This document shows positions 42,467 through 54,563 of a stretch of 64,000 bases of DNA, piece by piece; within the stretch, counting starts at the first letter, position 1; each line of letters begins with the position of its first letter. The notes beneath the pieces are model-generated. The model searched no databases. It had not been told where the DNA came from and saw nothing but the letters and a program-made list of their open reading frames with translations. The position numbers were made by a program, and so were the translations under genes. This DNA is from Phytopseudomonas punonensis (GTDB lineage: Bacteria; Pseudomonadota; Gammaproteobacteria; Pseudomonadales; Pseudomonadaceae), in assembly GCF_900142655.1 (NCBI RefSeq), contig NZ_FRBQ01000001.1:746115-810114 (forward strand), in the 5' to 3' direction.

Positions 42467-44725
42467 TTGGCGTCCAGTGAAACAGGCAGCTCGTTAAGCA
42501 CCGCGATCGCCAACTGCGCGAAAGAACCCATCCATATTCCCGGTAGCATTCAGCCCCAGGGATTTCTGATGGTGTTCGACGAGCAAGCACTGACCGTGCT
42601 GCAGGTGAGCGAGAACGTCGCCTCCTGGCTCGGCCTCGAGCCCTCGCAACTGCTGGGCCTGCAGCTGGATGCGCTGCTCGAAGACAGCGCCGTGCTGGCC
42701 GAACGCCTGGCGCAACTTTCCGACGACGACACCACGCCCTTTCATATCGGCGACGTGCGTTTTTGCCAAGGCAGCCGCCGCGGCGAGCTGACCGCCATGG
42801 TCGCCCACCGCTTCGACCAGGTGCTGATCGCCGAATTCGAACCGATCAGCAACGCCGTCACGGCTTACAACACCCTGTATCCGATGGTGCGTACCTTCAT
42901 CGGCCACCTGCAGGGTGCCGACGATATCGACGAGCTGTGCAGGTTGTCGGTCGCCGAGGTAAAGCGAATTACCGGTTTCGGCCGCGTGAAGATCTACAGC
43001 TTCGATGCCGACGGCAACGGCCTGGTGCATGCCGAATGCCGCGACGATGATTACCCCAGCTACCTGGGGCTGAGCTTCCCGGCCTCGGATATCCCGCCCC
43101 AGGCGCGCCAGCTGTACGTGGCCAACCGCATCCGGGTGATCGAAGACGCCAACTATCAGCCCTCGCCACTGCAGCCGGCGCACAACCCGCTGACCGGCAA
43201 ACCGCTGGATCTCAGCTACGCCACGCTGCGCAGCGTCTCGCCGGTGCACCTGCAGTACATGCGCAACATGCAGACCATCGCCTCGATGTCGATCTCCATC
43301 GTGGTCGAGGGCCAGCTGTGGGGGCTGATTTCCTGCCATCACGCCAGCGCCCGCTCGGTCGGTTTCCAGACGCGCACCGCCTGTGAACTGCTCGGCCGCA
43401 TGCTGTCGCTGCAGATCGAGGCGAAGATCGCCCACGCGCGTACCCAACACCTGCTGCAACTGCGCAAGCAAATCGTGCAAATGCTCTCGGCGATGGCAGA
43501 CCGCGACAGCGTCAGCGAAGGCCTGCTGTCGCTGCCTGACACCTTTCTGGCTTTCGCCCAGGCCAGCGGCGCCGCGATCATCTCTGCCTTGCACTGCGAT
43601 CTGATCGGGCAGACGCCGCCACGCGACCAGGTTAATGCCCTGGTGCAGTGGTTGGGCGCTCGCCCCGGCGAAGACCTGTTTCATACCGATAACGTCAGCC
43701 GCGACATCCCGGAGCTGCCCGAGCTCAGTGAGCACATCGGTGGCCTGCTGGCCGTTGCCATCTCCGAACTGCACTCGCACTACCTGATCTGGTTCAAGCC
43801 CGAGCAGAAGCGCGTGGTGCAGTGGGCAGGCAAACCGGAGAAATCGATTGGCTCAAGCGGCGCACTCGACCCGCGCAACAGCTTCGCGCGCTGGCAGGAG
43901 GAAATCAGCGGTTTCTCCACGCCATGGGACGAACAGGTGCCGGAAAGCGCACTGGAGTTGCGCAACGCGGTGCTCGGCATCGTGCTGCGCAAGGCCGAGG
44001 AGCTGGCCCAGCTGGCCGGCGACTTGAAAAAAACCAACAAGGAGCTGGAAGCCTTCTCCTACAGCGTGTCCCACGACCTACGCGCACCGCTGCGACACAT
44101 CGCTGGTTATGCGGAGCTGCTAGCTGATTTCGAAGGCGCCAAGCTGTCCGAGCGTGGCGTGCGTTTTCTCGAGCACATCACCGAATCGGCACGTTTTGCC
44201 GGCACGCTGGTGGACAACCTGCTGAGTTTCTCGCAGATGGGCCGCTCGGCGCTGCGCTTCACCGACGTCAACCTGCAGGCGCTGGTCGAATCGATTCGCG
44301 AGGAAATGAAACCCGATTATCAAGGTCGTAACCTGGAGTGGCACATTCAGCCGCTGCCGCGCGTGGTCGGTGACGCTGCGTTTCTACACCTGGCGCTACG
44401 CAATCTGCTGGCCAATGCCATCAAGTACAGCCGCGAGCGTGAAACGGCGATCATCGTTGTCGGCGCCGAACAGAACGATGATGAAGTCATCGTCTTTGTG
44501 CGCGACAACGGTGTGGGCTTCAATATGGAATACGTGGACAAGCTGTTCGGCGTTTTCCAGCGCCTGCACCGCATGGAGGAGTTCGAAGGCACCGGCATCG
44601 GCCTGGCCAGCGTACGCCGTATAATCGAGCGTCACGATGGACGGGTCTGGGCCGAAGGCAAGATCAATCAGGGTGCTACCTTCTATTTCGCGTTACCAAA
44701 ACGCAAACACCCCGTCATTTCGTGA
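42467..44725 (+). CDS. bphP: Bacteriophytochrome histidine kinase
   Basis: 752 residues from a TTG at 42467 with AAGGAG 6 nt upstream. No in-frame ATG fits, and an upstream frame to 42230 is not phytochrome-like. Order: PAS with the biliverdin-attachment Cys17 in NCAKEPIHIPGSIQPQG; GAF with PASDIP (205-210), His261 (SPVHLQYMRNM) and His291; PHY with tongue motif PRNSF (469-473); HisKA with His536 in SYSVSHDLRAPLRHIAGYAE; HATPase with GVGFN and GTGIGL. It is a complete red/far-red light sensor kinase. No bphO heme oxygenase is adjacent. The downstream gene is the expected single-domain response regulator. Confidence 0.93.
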   Translation: MASSETGSSLSTAIANCAKEPIHIPGSIQPQGFLMVFDEQALTVLQVSENVASWLGLEPSQLLGLQLDALLEDSAVLAERLAQLSDDDTTPFHIGDVRFCQGSRRGELTAMVAHRFDQVLIAEFEPISNAVTAYNTLYPMVRTFIGHLQGADDIDELCRLSVAEVKRITGFGRVKIYSFDADGNGLVHAECRDDDYPSYLGLSFPASDIPPQARQLYVANRIRVIEDANYQPSPLQPAHNPLTGKPLDLSYATLRSVSPVHLQYMRNMQTIASMSISIVVEGQLWGLISCHHASARSVGFQTRTACELLGRMLSLQIEAKIAHARTQHLLQLRKQIVQMLSAMADRDSVSEGLLSLPDTFLAFAQASGAAIISALHCDLIGQTPPRDQVNALVQWLGARPGEDLFHTDNVSRDIPELPELSEHIGGLLAVAISELHSHYLIWFKPEQKRVVQWAGKPEKSIGSSGALDPRNSFARWQEEISGFSTPWDEQVPESALELRNAVLGIVLRKAEELAQLAGDLKKTNKELEAFSYSVSHDLRAPLRHIAGYAELLADFEGAKLSERGVRFLEHITESARFAGTLVDNLLSFSQMGRSALRFTDVNLQALVESIREEMKPDYQGRNLEWHIQPLPRVVGDAAFLHLALRNLLANAIKYSRERETAIIVVGAEQNDDEVIVFVRDNGVGFNMEYVDKLFGVFQRLHRMEEFEGTGIGLASVRRIIERHDGRVWAEGKINQGATFYFALPKRKHPVIS

Positions 44726-44729
44726 CGGG
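44711..44729 (+). promoter_or_regulatory. Hairpin spanning the bphP stop codon
   Basis: CCCGTCATTTCGTGACGGG is a perfect 7-bp stem with a 5-nt loop and includes the bphP TGA. It lies just before the ribosome-binding site (GAGGA) of the response regulator. It lacks a U-tract. It could stabilise or process the mRNA, or attenuate the regulator. Confidence 0.4.
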
Positions 44730-44741
44730 ACGAGGACTTTA

Positions 44742-45227
44742 ATGCTCAAACCGATACTGCTGGTCGAAGACAATCCACACGATCTCGAATTGACGCTGAT
44801 CGCGCTGGAGCGCAGCCAGCTGGCCAACGATGTAATCATCATGCGTGATGGCGCCGAAGCGTTGGATTACCTGTTCCGCCGTGGCGACCACGCTGATCGC
44901 CTGCCCGGCAACCCTGCGATCATGATGCTCGACCTCAAGTTGCCGAAGATCGATGGGCTGGAAGTGCTCAAGGTGGTGCGTGACTCGCCCGAACTACGCA
45001 GCATCCCGATCGTCATGCTCACCTCCTCGCGCGAGGGCCCGGACCTGCAGCGCGCCTATGAATTGAACGTGAACGCCTACGTGGTGAAACCGGTCGAATT
45101 CAAGGCCTTCGTCTCGGCCATTTCCGACCTCGGTGTATTCTGGGCAGTGCTCAACGAGCCGCCTCCCGGCTCACTGCGCCTGCAGCGTCGTATCGCCGAT
45201 GACGAGCCGCAAGCCGATGACAATTGA
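44742..45227 (+). CDS. Single-domain response regulator (Rcp1-like), phytochrome partner
   Basis: 161 residues comprising one receiver domain. The acidic pair is VEDN near the start, the phosphoacceptor Asp lies in AIMMLDLKLPKIDGLEVL, Thr/Ser in VMLTSSREGPD and the Lys in AYVVKPVEF. The long loop and C-terminal tail resemble the Rcp1 family that pairs with phytochromes. No output domain. Only 16 bp after bphP, so co-transcribed; BphP is the obvious phosphodonor. Confidence 0.92.
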   Translation: MLKPILLVEDNPHDLELTLIALERSQLANDVIIMRDGAEALDYLFRRGDHADRLPGNPAIMMLDLKLPKIDGLEVLKVVRDSPELRSIPIVMLTSSREGPDLQRAYELNVNAYVVKPVEFKAFVSAISDLGVFWAVLNEPPPGSLRLQRRIADDEPQADDN

Positions 45228-45287
45228 CGCCAGCTGATTTTCGCTTGATATACAGGCCTACCAAAGACCGCAACCGACGACCTTTCC

Positions 45288-47678
45288 ATGCCGCCCGTGC
45301 CTCTTAAACTGCTGTTCATCGAAGACAGTCCGCATGATGCGGAACTGGCCCTGCTCGCATTGGAACGCAACGGTCTGCTGGTCGACAGCACGCTGGTCTA
45401 CGATCACGAAGCTGCCGAGCGCGCGCTGCAGCTTGAGCGCTTCGACCTGATCGTTTCCGACTACCTGCTGCCGGGCTCCTCGGGTGCGCAGGCACTGGAA
45501 GTGGCGCGGCGCCTGGCGCCGCAAACACCGTTCATCTTTCTGTCCGGCATGTTCGGTGAAGAGCATGCGGTGGAGATGATGCGCCTGGGCGCCGTCGACT
45601 ACGTGCTCAAGCAAAACCTGCCGTTCCTGCCCAAGGCCATCGACCGGGCCATGGCGGAGGTCAACGAGCGCGAGCAACGCCGCCGCGTGGAAGACACCCT
45701 GCAAGCCGTCGAGGCCCGCGCTCGGTTGGCCATTGGTGCGGCACGCATGGGCATGTGGGATTACGTGCCAGCCACCGATACGCTGATCTGGGACGAGCGC
45801 TGCCGCGCCCTCTACGAATTGCAGCCCGACGCCCATGTCGACATGGCCATGTTTCTGGCCCGCTGCCACCCGGACGACCGCACCCTGCTGAAGCAGCGCG
45901 TCAATGAAGCGCTGGCCAGCGACACCGGCAACGAGTTTCAGGCTGAATTCCGCCTGCCCCTGAACAACGGCAGCAAACGCTGGATCTCGGCCCGCGGCCA
46001 GGCATTTTTCGATAACGGCACCTGCACCCGCTTTCTCGGCGTGCTGCACGACATCACCGAGCAGAAGCAAGCCAACGAAGCCCTGCTGCGCCTTAACGAC
46101 GTGCTCGGCGAGCGCGTCGAGAAGCGTACCCGCGAGCGCGACCGCAACTGGGAGCTGTCCCGCGATTTGCTGGCTGTGCTGCGCTTCGACATGCGCCCCA
46201 GTGCCCTCAACCCGGCGTGGGAACAGACCCTCGGCTGGACGCGCCAGCAACTGACTCAGGGCCCGCTGTGGGAGCTGGTACACAGCGATGACCAGAACGA
46301 CACCCAGGCGCATATCAAGCGCGTCACCTCTGACAACGTTTCGGTGCGCTTCGTCAACCGCATGCGCCGCGCCAGCGGCGAGTATCACTGGCTGTCGTGG
46401 ATCGTGGTGCGTGATGACGACCTGCTCTATGCCACCGTGCGCGACATCACCCACGAGCGTGCGGTGGTCGAAGAACTGGCGGCAACAAACAGGCAACTGC
46501 GCGAACAGATCGCCGAGCGCGAGCGCGTCGAGGCAACCCTGCAGCAAATGCAGCGCCTGGAGGCAGTCGGTCAGCTCACCGCGGGCGTGGCCCACGACTT
46601 CAACAACCTGCTGACCGTAGTGCTGACCAGCACCAGCTTCCTGATCCGCGACCTGGAAAAGGGCAATCTCGACAAGGCTCGCGGGCGCCTGCAGAACATC
46701 ACCGACGCCGGCGAGCGCGGCGCCAAGCTGACCGGCCAGTTGCTGGCCTTCTCGCGGCGCCAGCGCCTGGTGCCCGAAGCAGTCAACCTCGGCGAAACCG
46801 TGCAGGGCATGCTCGAACTACTGAAAAGCACTCTGGGCGGCAGTGTGCTGATCGAAACCAGCACCGAGCCCGATCTCTGGCACGCCCGCGTCGACCCAAC
46901 GCAAATCGAGCTGATCATCCTCAACCTGGCGATCAACGCCCGTGACGCCATGGGCGTCGGCGGCACTCTGCGCCTGAGCACCAGCAACGAGGTGATCAGC
47001 GAAACGCCGCGCCGCCCCGAAGACCCGGAGCCCGGCGACTACGTGGTACTGGCGGTCGAGGACTCCGGCAGTGGTATGAGCGAAGCGGTGCTGGCCAAGG
47101 CCTTCGAGCCGTTTTTTACCACCAAGGAAATCGGCAAGGGCTCGGGCCTCGGCCTGGCCCAGGTGTTCGGCTTCGCCAAGCAATCCGGTGGCGGCGCGCG
47201 CATCCTCACGCAGATGGGCGTCGGTACCACGGTCAAGGTTTACCTGCCGGGCCTGCGCGATATCGCGCCGCCCGCCGAAGAGTTGCCCCGTGAGCCGCAA
47301 CAACTGGCCGAGCACGGTGCGCAGCGCACCATCCTGCTCGTCGACGATGACCCACGGGTGCGCGAGGTAACGGCCCTGACGCTGGACGCGCTCGGCTACC
47401 AAGTGCGTGAAGCCGACAGCGGCAGCGACGCCCTGAGCAAACTCGACGATAGCATTGACCTGCTGCTGGCCGACTTCGCCATGCCCGGCATGAACGGCGC
47501 CGAGCTGGCCCAGGCCGCGCGTAAGCGCTACCCGGAACTGCCGGTGGTGTTCGTCACCGGTTATGCCGAGATAGGCGGGCTGGATGCCGACGAAGCCTTT
47601 ATCGTGCAGAAGCCGTATCGCAGCGAGGAACTGGCGGAAAAGTTGCAACACGCCTTCACCCACCGCAACCCCACCTGA
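45288..47678 (+). CDS. Hybrid histidine kinase: REC-PAS-PAS-HisKA-HATPase-REC
   Basis: 796 residues. An N-terminal receiver (about 8-120) has Asp58 in IVSDYLLPG. Two PAS/PAC units follow (about 145-260 and 290-395). HisKA has His436 in [15 protein letters not shown], then an HATPase (NLAINARDAMG; GSGSGMSEAV; GKGSGLGLAQVFG). The C-terminal receiver has Asp729 in LLADFAMPGMNG. No membrane helix, so cytosolic. It can receive a phosphoryl group from another kinase at its N-terminus, so it may read BphP or the Rcp1-like regulator. It begins 60 bp after that regulator. Confidence 0.92.
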   Translation: MPPVPLKLLFIEDSPHDAELALLALERNGLLVDSTLVYDHEAAERALQLERFDLIVSDYLLPGSSGAQALEVARRLAPQTPFIFLSGMFGEEHAVEMMRLGAVDYVLKQNLPFLPKAIDRAMAEVNEREQRRRVEDTLQAVEARARLAIGAARMGMWDYVPATDTLIWDERCRALYELQPDAHVDMAMFLARCHPDDRTLLKQRVNEALASDTGNEFQAEFRLPLNNGSKRWISARGQAFFDNGTCTRFLGVLHDITEQKQANEALLRLNDVLGERVEKRTRERDRNWELSRDLLAVLRFDMRPSALNPAWEQTLGWTRQQLTQGPLWELVHSDDQNDTQAHIKRVTSDNVSVRFVNRMRRASGEYHWLSWIVVRDDDLLYATVRDITHERAVVEELAATNRQLREQIAERERVEATLQQMQRLEAVGQLTAGVAHDFNNLLTVVLTSTSFLIRDLEKGNLDKARGRLQNITDAGERGAKLTGQLLAFSRRQRLVPEAVNLGETVQGMLELLKSTLGGSVLIETSTEPDLWHARVDPTQIELIILNLAINARDAMGVGGTLRLSTSNEVISETPRRPEDPEPGDYVVLAVEDSGSGMSEAVLAKAFEPFFTTKEIGKGSGLGLAQVFGFAKQSGGGARILTQMGVGTTVKVYLPGLRDIAPPAEELPREPQQLAEHGAQRTILLVDDDPRVREVTALTLDALGYQVREADSGSDALSKLDDSIDLLLADFAMPGMNGAELAQAARKRYPELPVVFVTGYAEIGGLDADEAFIVQKPYRSEELAEKLQHAFTHRNPT

Positions 47679-47759
47679 ACCCCGCAGCAGTCGCAGCAGC
47701 CAGGGTGCCTCAGCGCACCGCTGCCGCGACCACACCGCCAGGATAGGCTCCCCCAGACA

Positions 47760-49889
<2,130 letters not shown>

Positions 49890-50018
49890 CCGTTTCCGGC
49901 TGTGAGCCAATAGCCGCCGCGCGATGAACAGAATCGTGGAACTCCGCTCCCGGCCGACAGCCCAATAGGCAGCACCCTTATTTCCGGCTGCCTGTGTCAG
50001 CTCTTCAGGAATCCCTAC

Positions 50019-50312
50019 ATGCGCGTAGAAGGCTTTTTTGAATCTCTGGGCGAAGCGTTCGGCTCGTTCATTCGCTTTATCGTCGATGCCCTGAGCGGCG
50101 TATTCGGCATGCTTGGCGGCGCGGTCGCCAGCTTTATCGACGGGCTCTCCGGGGCACTTGGCGTCACCCCTTCGCTGCTCAGCATCGCTGTGCTGCTGCT
50201 TGGCTTGATCCTGCTCTACAGCGCGGTGCGCTCGTTCATGCGAGGCTCGGTGATCGGCGGTCTGATCTGGCTGTTGCTCGGCCTGTGGCTGCTCAGCGGG
50301 CTGATTCACTAG
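50019..50312 (+). CDS. Small hypothetical membrane protein
   Basis: 97 residues. Two hydrophobic helices near the C-terminus (LLSIAVLLLGLILLYSAV; IGGLIWLLLGLWLLSGLI) follow an amphipathic Gly/Ala-rich N-terminal half. The family is not recognised. It follows the kinase array by 129 bp, so a link to it is possible but unproven. Confidence 0.6.
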   Translation: MRVEGFFESLGEAFGSFIRFIVDALSGVFGMLGGAVASFIDGLSGALGVTPSLLSIAVLLLGLILLYSAVRSFMRGSVIGGLIWLLLGLWLLSGLIH

Positions 50313-50427
50313 GCCGGGCAGCCTCTTAGGCTGTCGACACGCGGTCGTCAGACATCGCACATTGCATCCAAATGTTACAGCGAGCGTGCTAGGCTGAGCG
50401 GCCGTCGTTAGCCGCCTAAGTACTCCA

Positions 50428-51666
50428 ATGTCCGTGCATGGTCAGTTGCTCCTGCGTCACCACAAGCCCTTCATTCGCTTCTGGCTCGCCAGGGTGTTCA
50501 CCGCCAGCGGCTTTCAGATGCTCACCGTGGCCATTGGCTGGCAGATGTACAGCCTCACCGGCAACGTGCTCGACCTGGGCCTCGTGGGCCTGGTCGAATT
50601 CCTCCCGAAAATTCTCTTCATCCTGCTGACCGGCCACGTCGCCGACCGCTTCGACCGCCGCAAGGTCGCCGCGCTGTGCCAGTGCGGCCAGGCCATCGTC
50701 GCCATCACCCTGCTGATCGGCAGCAGCACGAGCAGCCTGACCCGCGAGATGATCTTCGTCATCGCCTTCATGATGGGCACCGCACGCGCCTTCGAAATGC
50801 CGACGACCCAGGCGCTGCTGCCGAATATCGTGCCGCCCGGCCTGTTCCCGGCAGCGGTGGCGGCGTCCAGCTCGGCGATGCAGACCGCGACCATCGTTTC
50901 CCCGGCCTTGGGCGGCGTGCTCTATGCCGTGGCGCCAGCGTGGGTCTACGGCCCCGCGCTGGTGCTGTACATGATCGCCATGGCCATGATGCTCAGCCTG
51001 CCCTCGCAGCAGAAACCGCTGAAGCAGAAGATTTCCGTGGAATCGCTGCTGGCCGGCTTTCGCTTTATCCGCAGTCGCCCGGAGGTATTCGGCGCCATCT
51101 CCATGGACATGTTCGCCGTACTGCTCGGCGGCGCCACCGCACTATTGCCGGTATTCGCCAAGGACATCCTGCTCACCGGTCCCTGGGGCCTCGGCCTGCT
51201 GCGCTCGGCGCCAGCGGTCGGCGCGCTGCTGATGTCGATCTACCTGGCGCGCCACCCCATCGAACGCCGGGTCGGCCCGGTGATTCTCGGTTCGGTGGCA
51301 ATCTTCGGCGTGGCGACCATCGGCTTCGGCCTGTCCACCTCGCTGTGGTTCAGCCTGGCAACCCTGGTGCTGCTCGGCGCGGCAGATATGGTCAGCATGG
51401 TGATCCGCGGCGCCTTCGTGCAGCTGCAAACGCCTGACGACATGCGCGGCCGCGTGGGCGCGGTGAACAGCCTGTTTATCGGGGCCTCCAACCAGCTCGG
51501 CGACTTCCGTGCCGGCGTCAGCGCCGCCTGGTTCGGCACCGTCCCAGCCGTGCTGATGGGTGGCGTCGGCGCCATCGGCATCAGCCTCTTGTGGATCAAG
51601 CTGTTCCCGGCGCTGTCGAGCCGAGATCGGATTCGTGATCCGCTGGTGGGTGACGAAAAGCCCTGA
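50428..51666 (+). CDS. Major facilitator superfamily exporter (EntS-like)
   Basis: 412 residues with about 12 membrane helices. The MFS loop motif is visible (GHVADRFDRRKVAALCQCGQ). The N-terminal wording RFWLARVFTASGFQMLTVAI resembles the EntS/MFS_3 group that exports siderophores or drugs. The substrate is unknown. Alone, with a TCTTAGGCTG-type weak hairpin upstream and the purine permease downstream (218 bp). Confidence 0.85.
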   Translation: MSVHGQLLLRHHKPFIRFWLARVFTASGFQMLTVAIGWQMYSLTGNVLDLGLVGLVEFLPKILFILLTGHVADRFDRRKVAALCQCGQAIVAITLLIGSSTSSLTREMIFVIAFMMGTARAFEMPTTQALLPNIVPPGLFPAAVAASSSAMQTATIVSPALGGVLYAVAPAWVYGPALVLYMIAMAMMLSLPSQQKPLKQKISVESLLAGFRFIRSRPEVFGAISMDMFAVLLGGATALLPVFAKDILLTGPWGLGLLRSAPAVGALLMSIYLARHPIERRVGPVILGSVAIFGVATIGFGLSTSLWFSLATLVLLGAADMVSMVIRGAFVQLQTPDDMRGRVGAVNSLFIGASNQLGDFRAGVSAAWFGTVPAVLMGGVGAIGISLLWIKLFPALSSRDRIRDPLVGDEKP

Positions 51667-51884
51667 GGCAGCGCTCGGAAACGCACCTTTTTGCACCTGC
51701 CAGACAGTGATTGATCGGCCTCGCGGCGAAACGCAGGAGAGCTGCTATGATGCCGCGCTTTCATGGGCCAGCAACACACCAGCGCCGGCCTCCGGCCTCC
51801 GGAACCGGCCCTGATGGCACGTGATGTGCCTTGTTATTGCCTTCTACCTCTGTCAATTCCGATCGCCGCCCCGGGAGCCCCCGC

Positions 51885-53174
51885 ATGCTGGAAAGACTGT
51901 TCCAACTCAAAGCACACAACACCAACGTGCGCACCGAAATACTCGCGGGCGTCACTACCTTCCTGACCATGGCGTACATCCTGTTCGTCAACCCGAGCAT
52001 CCTCGGCGAGACGGGTATGGATAAAGGCGCGGTGTTCGTCGCCACCTGCCTGGCGGCCGCCTTCGGCTCCGCGGTGATGGGCCTTATCGCTAATTACCCG
52101 ATCGCCCTGGCACCGGGCATGGGCCTTAACGCCTTCTTCACCTACACCGTGGTGATGGGCATGGGCCACACCTGGCAGGTCGCACTCGGCGCGGTGTTCC
52201 TGTCGGCGTGTCTGTTTTTCCTGCTGTCGCTCTTCAAGATCCGCGAGTGGATCATCAACAGCATTCCGCTGGAGCTGCGCTCGGCCATCGCTGCTGGTAT
52301 CGGTCTGTTCCTGGCGCTGATCGCACTGCAAAACGCCGGCATCGTCGCTGCCAACCCGGCAACCATGGTCGGCCTTGGCGATCTCGGCTCGCCCGCCGCG
52401 CTGCTGGCGATCCTCGGTTTCTTCCTGATCATCGGCTTGGAAGCGCTGCGAGTGACTGGCGCGGTGTTGATCAGCATCCTGGTGGTCACCGGCCTGAGCA
52501 TTCTGCTCGGCGTCAGCCAGTTCGGCGGCCTGGTGTCGATGCCGCCATCGCTGGCCCCAACCTTTCTGCAACTGGATATCGCCGGCGCGCTGGATGTGGG
52601 CCTGATCAGCGTGATCTTCGCGTTTCTGTTCGTCGACCTGTTCGACAACTCCGGCACCCTGATCGCCGTGGCCAAGAAGGCCGGGCTGATGCGCAAGGAC
52701 GGCCACCTGCCGAAGATGGGCCGTGCACTGATCGCCGACAGCACCGCCGCCCTGGGCGGCTCGCTGCTGGGTACCTCGACCACCACCAGCTACATCGAAT
52801 CGGCAGCTGGCGTCAGCGCTGGCGGCCGCACCGGCCTGACCGCCATAGTGGTCTCCGTGCTGTTCCTGTTCGCCCTTTTCTTCGCCCCGCTGGCGGGCAG
52901 CGTGCCAGCCTTCGCCACCGCACCGGCGCTGCTGTTCGTCGCCGTGCTGATGGCATCGGGCATGGCCGAAATCGAGTGGAGCGACATCACCGTTGCTGCG
53001 CCGGTAGTAGTCACTGCCCTGGCCATGCCGCTGACCTACTCCATCGCCACCGGTATCGCCTTTGGCTTCATTACCTGGGTGGCGGCAAAGACCCTGGCCG
53101 GGCGCTTCCGTGAGCTCAATGGCATGCTCGTCGCGCTGGCCGTCTTCTGCGTGATCAAGCTGGCGTTGTTCTAA
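51885..53174 (+). CDS. NCS2-family purine (adenine/guanine/hypoxanthine) permease
   Basis: 429 residues from the ATG at 51885 (GGGAG upstream). NCS2/AzgA features: TEILAGVTTFLTMAYILFVN near the start, GMGLNAFFTYTVVMGMGHTW in helix 3, FLFVDLFDNSGTLIAVAKKA, and LGTSTTTSYIESAAGVSAGG. This is the AdeP/PbuG-type proton-linked purine importer class. The 218-bp upstream region shows a GGCCTCCGG-repeat stem that could be a leader structure, but I do not recognise a known riboswitch. Confidence 0.9.
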   Translation: MLERLFQLKAHNTNVRTEILAGVTTFLTMAYILFVNPSILGETGMDKGAVFVATCLAAAFGSAVMGLIANYPIALAPGMGLNAFFTYTVVMGMGHTWQVALGAVFLSACLFFLLSLFKIREWIINSIPLELRSAIAAGIGLFLALIALQNAGIVAANPATMVGLGDLGSPAALLAILGFFLIIGLEALRVTGAVLISILVVTGLSILLGVSQFGGLVSMPPSLAPTFLQLDIAGALDVGLISVIFAFLFVDLFDNSGTLIAVAKKAGLMRKDGHLPKMGRALIADSTAALGGSLLGTSTTTSYIESAAGVSAGGRTGLTAIVVSVLFLFALFFAPLAGSVPAFATAPALLFVAVLMASGMAEIEWSDITVAAPVVVTALAMPLTYSIATGIAFGFITWVAAKTLAGRFRELNGMLVALAVFCVIKLALF

Positions 53175-53201
53175 AACGTTCGCTGGTGGGCCGAATCGGA
53201 T

Positions 53202-53236
53202 CGCCGCCCGGCCCCCATACGCGACGGCGTTTTAGA
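53202..53236 (+). terminator. Candidate terminator after the purine permease
   Basis: CGCCG (53202-53206) can pair with CGGCG (53225-53229), followed at once by TTTTAGA. The flanks also form a wider inverted repeat, TCTAAAACG (53170-53178) with CGTTTTAGA (53228-53236). Confidence 0.45.
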
Positions 53237-53244
53237 CCCGTCAT

Positions 53245-53307
53245 TGTGGGAGCGGGCGGGGACGCCTAGTCCATGCGCGCGATTCGCGGGCATGGCGCGC
53301 TCCCACA
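53245..53307. repeat. REP-type palindrome (GTGGGAGCG family)
   Basis: TGTGGGAGCG at the left is matched by CGCTCCCACA at the right, around a GC-rich core. This is the common Pseudomonas REP end pattern. A partial copy (GATCGCTCCCACGC) follows near 53319. Intergenic between the permease and trmA. Confidence 0.7.
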
Positions 53308-53426
53308 GGAAATGCATTGATCGCTCCCACGCTCGGCGTCCCATCCCACCAATAATCGACGACACCGGCAAGCAGGCAGCGGAATCGCTACAATGGCGCC
53401 CCGTTTTCCTGCCGCACGAGTGACCG

Positions 53427-54521
53427 ATGAGCCGTCCCGCATTCGACCCCGCCGCCTACGACGCCCAACTCGCCGAGAAGAAGGCCCGCCTGGTAGAGCT
53501 GCTGGCACCCTTCGCCGCGCCGGAGCCCGAGGTATTCGAGTCGCCGCGCGAGTATTACCGCCTGCGCACCGAGTTCCGTCTGTGGCGCGAAGCGGGCAGT
53601 GAGAATCGTCACTACGCGATGTTCGAGGCCGGCGACAAGCACAGCCCGATCTTCTTCGAAGACTTCCCCATCGCCAGCCTGCGCATCAACGCGCTGATGC
53701 CGCGCCTGAAGGCCGCCTGGCAGGGCAACCACACGTTGGGCTTCAAGCTGTTTCAGGTCGAATTCCTCACCACTCTCAGCGGCGACGCGCTGATCACCCT
53801 GTGCTACCACCGCCCGCTGGACGACGTCTGGGAAGCGGCAGCCAAGCTGCTCGCCGAAGAGCTGCAGGTGAGCGTGGTCGGTCGCTCGAAGGGCAAGCGC
53901 ATCGTCGTCGGCCGTCCGTACGTGGAAGAAGAGCTGCAAGTCGCCGGCCGCACCTTCCGCTATCGCCAGCCGGAGGGCGCCTTCACCCAGCCCAATGGCG
54001 AGGTGTGCCAGAAGATGCTCGGCTGGGCCTACGACGTGCTCGGCGAGCGCGACGACGACCTGCTGGAGCTGTACTGCGGCAACGGCAACTTCACCCTGCC
54101 GCTGGCCACCCGCGTGCGCAAGGTGCTGGCCACCGAGATCAGCAAGACGTCGGTCAACGCCGCACTGGCCAACCTCGCCGACAACGAAATCGACAACGTC
54201 ACCCTGGTGCGGCTGTCCGCCGAGGAGCTGACCGAAGCGCTCAACGAGGTGCGCCCGTTCCGCCGCCTGGCGGACATCGACCTGAAGAGTTACGACTTCG
54301 GCAGCGTATTCGTCGACCCGCCGCGCGCCGGCATGGATCCGGATACCTGCGAGCTGACCCGCCGCTTCGAACGCATCCTGTACATTTCCTGCAATCCGGA
54401 AACCCTGGCGCAAAATATCGCCCAGCTGCACGACACCCACCGCATCGAGCGCTGTGCGCTGTTCGACCAGTTCCCCTATACGCATCACATGGAGTCGGGT
54501 GTGCTGCTGGTACGCCGCTAG
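53427..54521 (+). CDS. trmA: tRNA (uracil-5-)-methyltransferase
   Basis: 364 residues, the normal TrmA length. Features: [20 protein letters not shown] (SAM site), [10 protein letters not shown], and the catalytic Cys in [15 protein letters not shown]. It forms ribothymidine at position 54 of tRNA. No N-terminal TRAM or cluster cysteines as in RlmD/RlmC, so TrmA is favoured. The start at 53427 follows directly after the REP-containing gap. Confidence 0.93.
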   Translation: MSRPAFDPAAYDAQLAEKKARLVELLAPFAAPEPEVFESPREYYRLRTEFRLWREAGSENRHYAMFEAGDKHSPIFFEDFPIASLRINALMPRLKAAWQGNHTLGFKLFQVEFLTTLSGDALITLCYHRPLDDVWEAAAKLLAEELQVSVVGRSKGKRIVVGRPYVEEELQVAGRTFRYRQPEGAFTQPNGEVCQKMLGWAYDVLGERDDDLLELYCGNGNFTLPLATRVRKVLATEISKTSVNAALANLADNEIDNVTLVRLSAEELTEALNEVRPFRRLADIDLKSYDFGSVFVDPPRAGMDPDTCELTRRFERILYISCNPETLAQNIAQLHDTHRIERCALFDQFPYTHHMESGVLLVRR

Positions 54522-54563
54522 GCTGCAAGATGCAGCGCAAGCCAGGCTCGCGCTGCCTTCACG

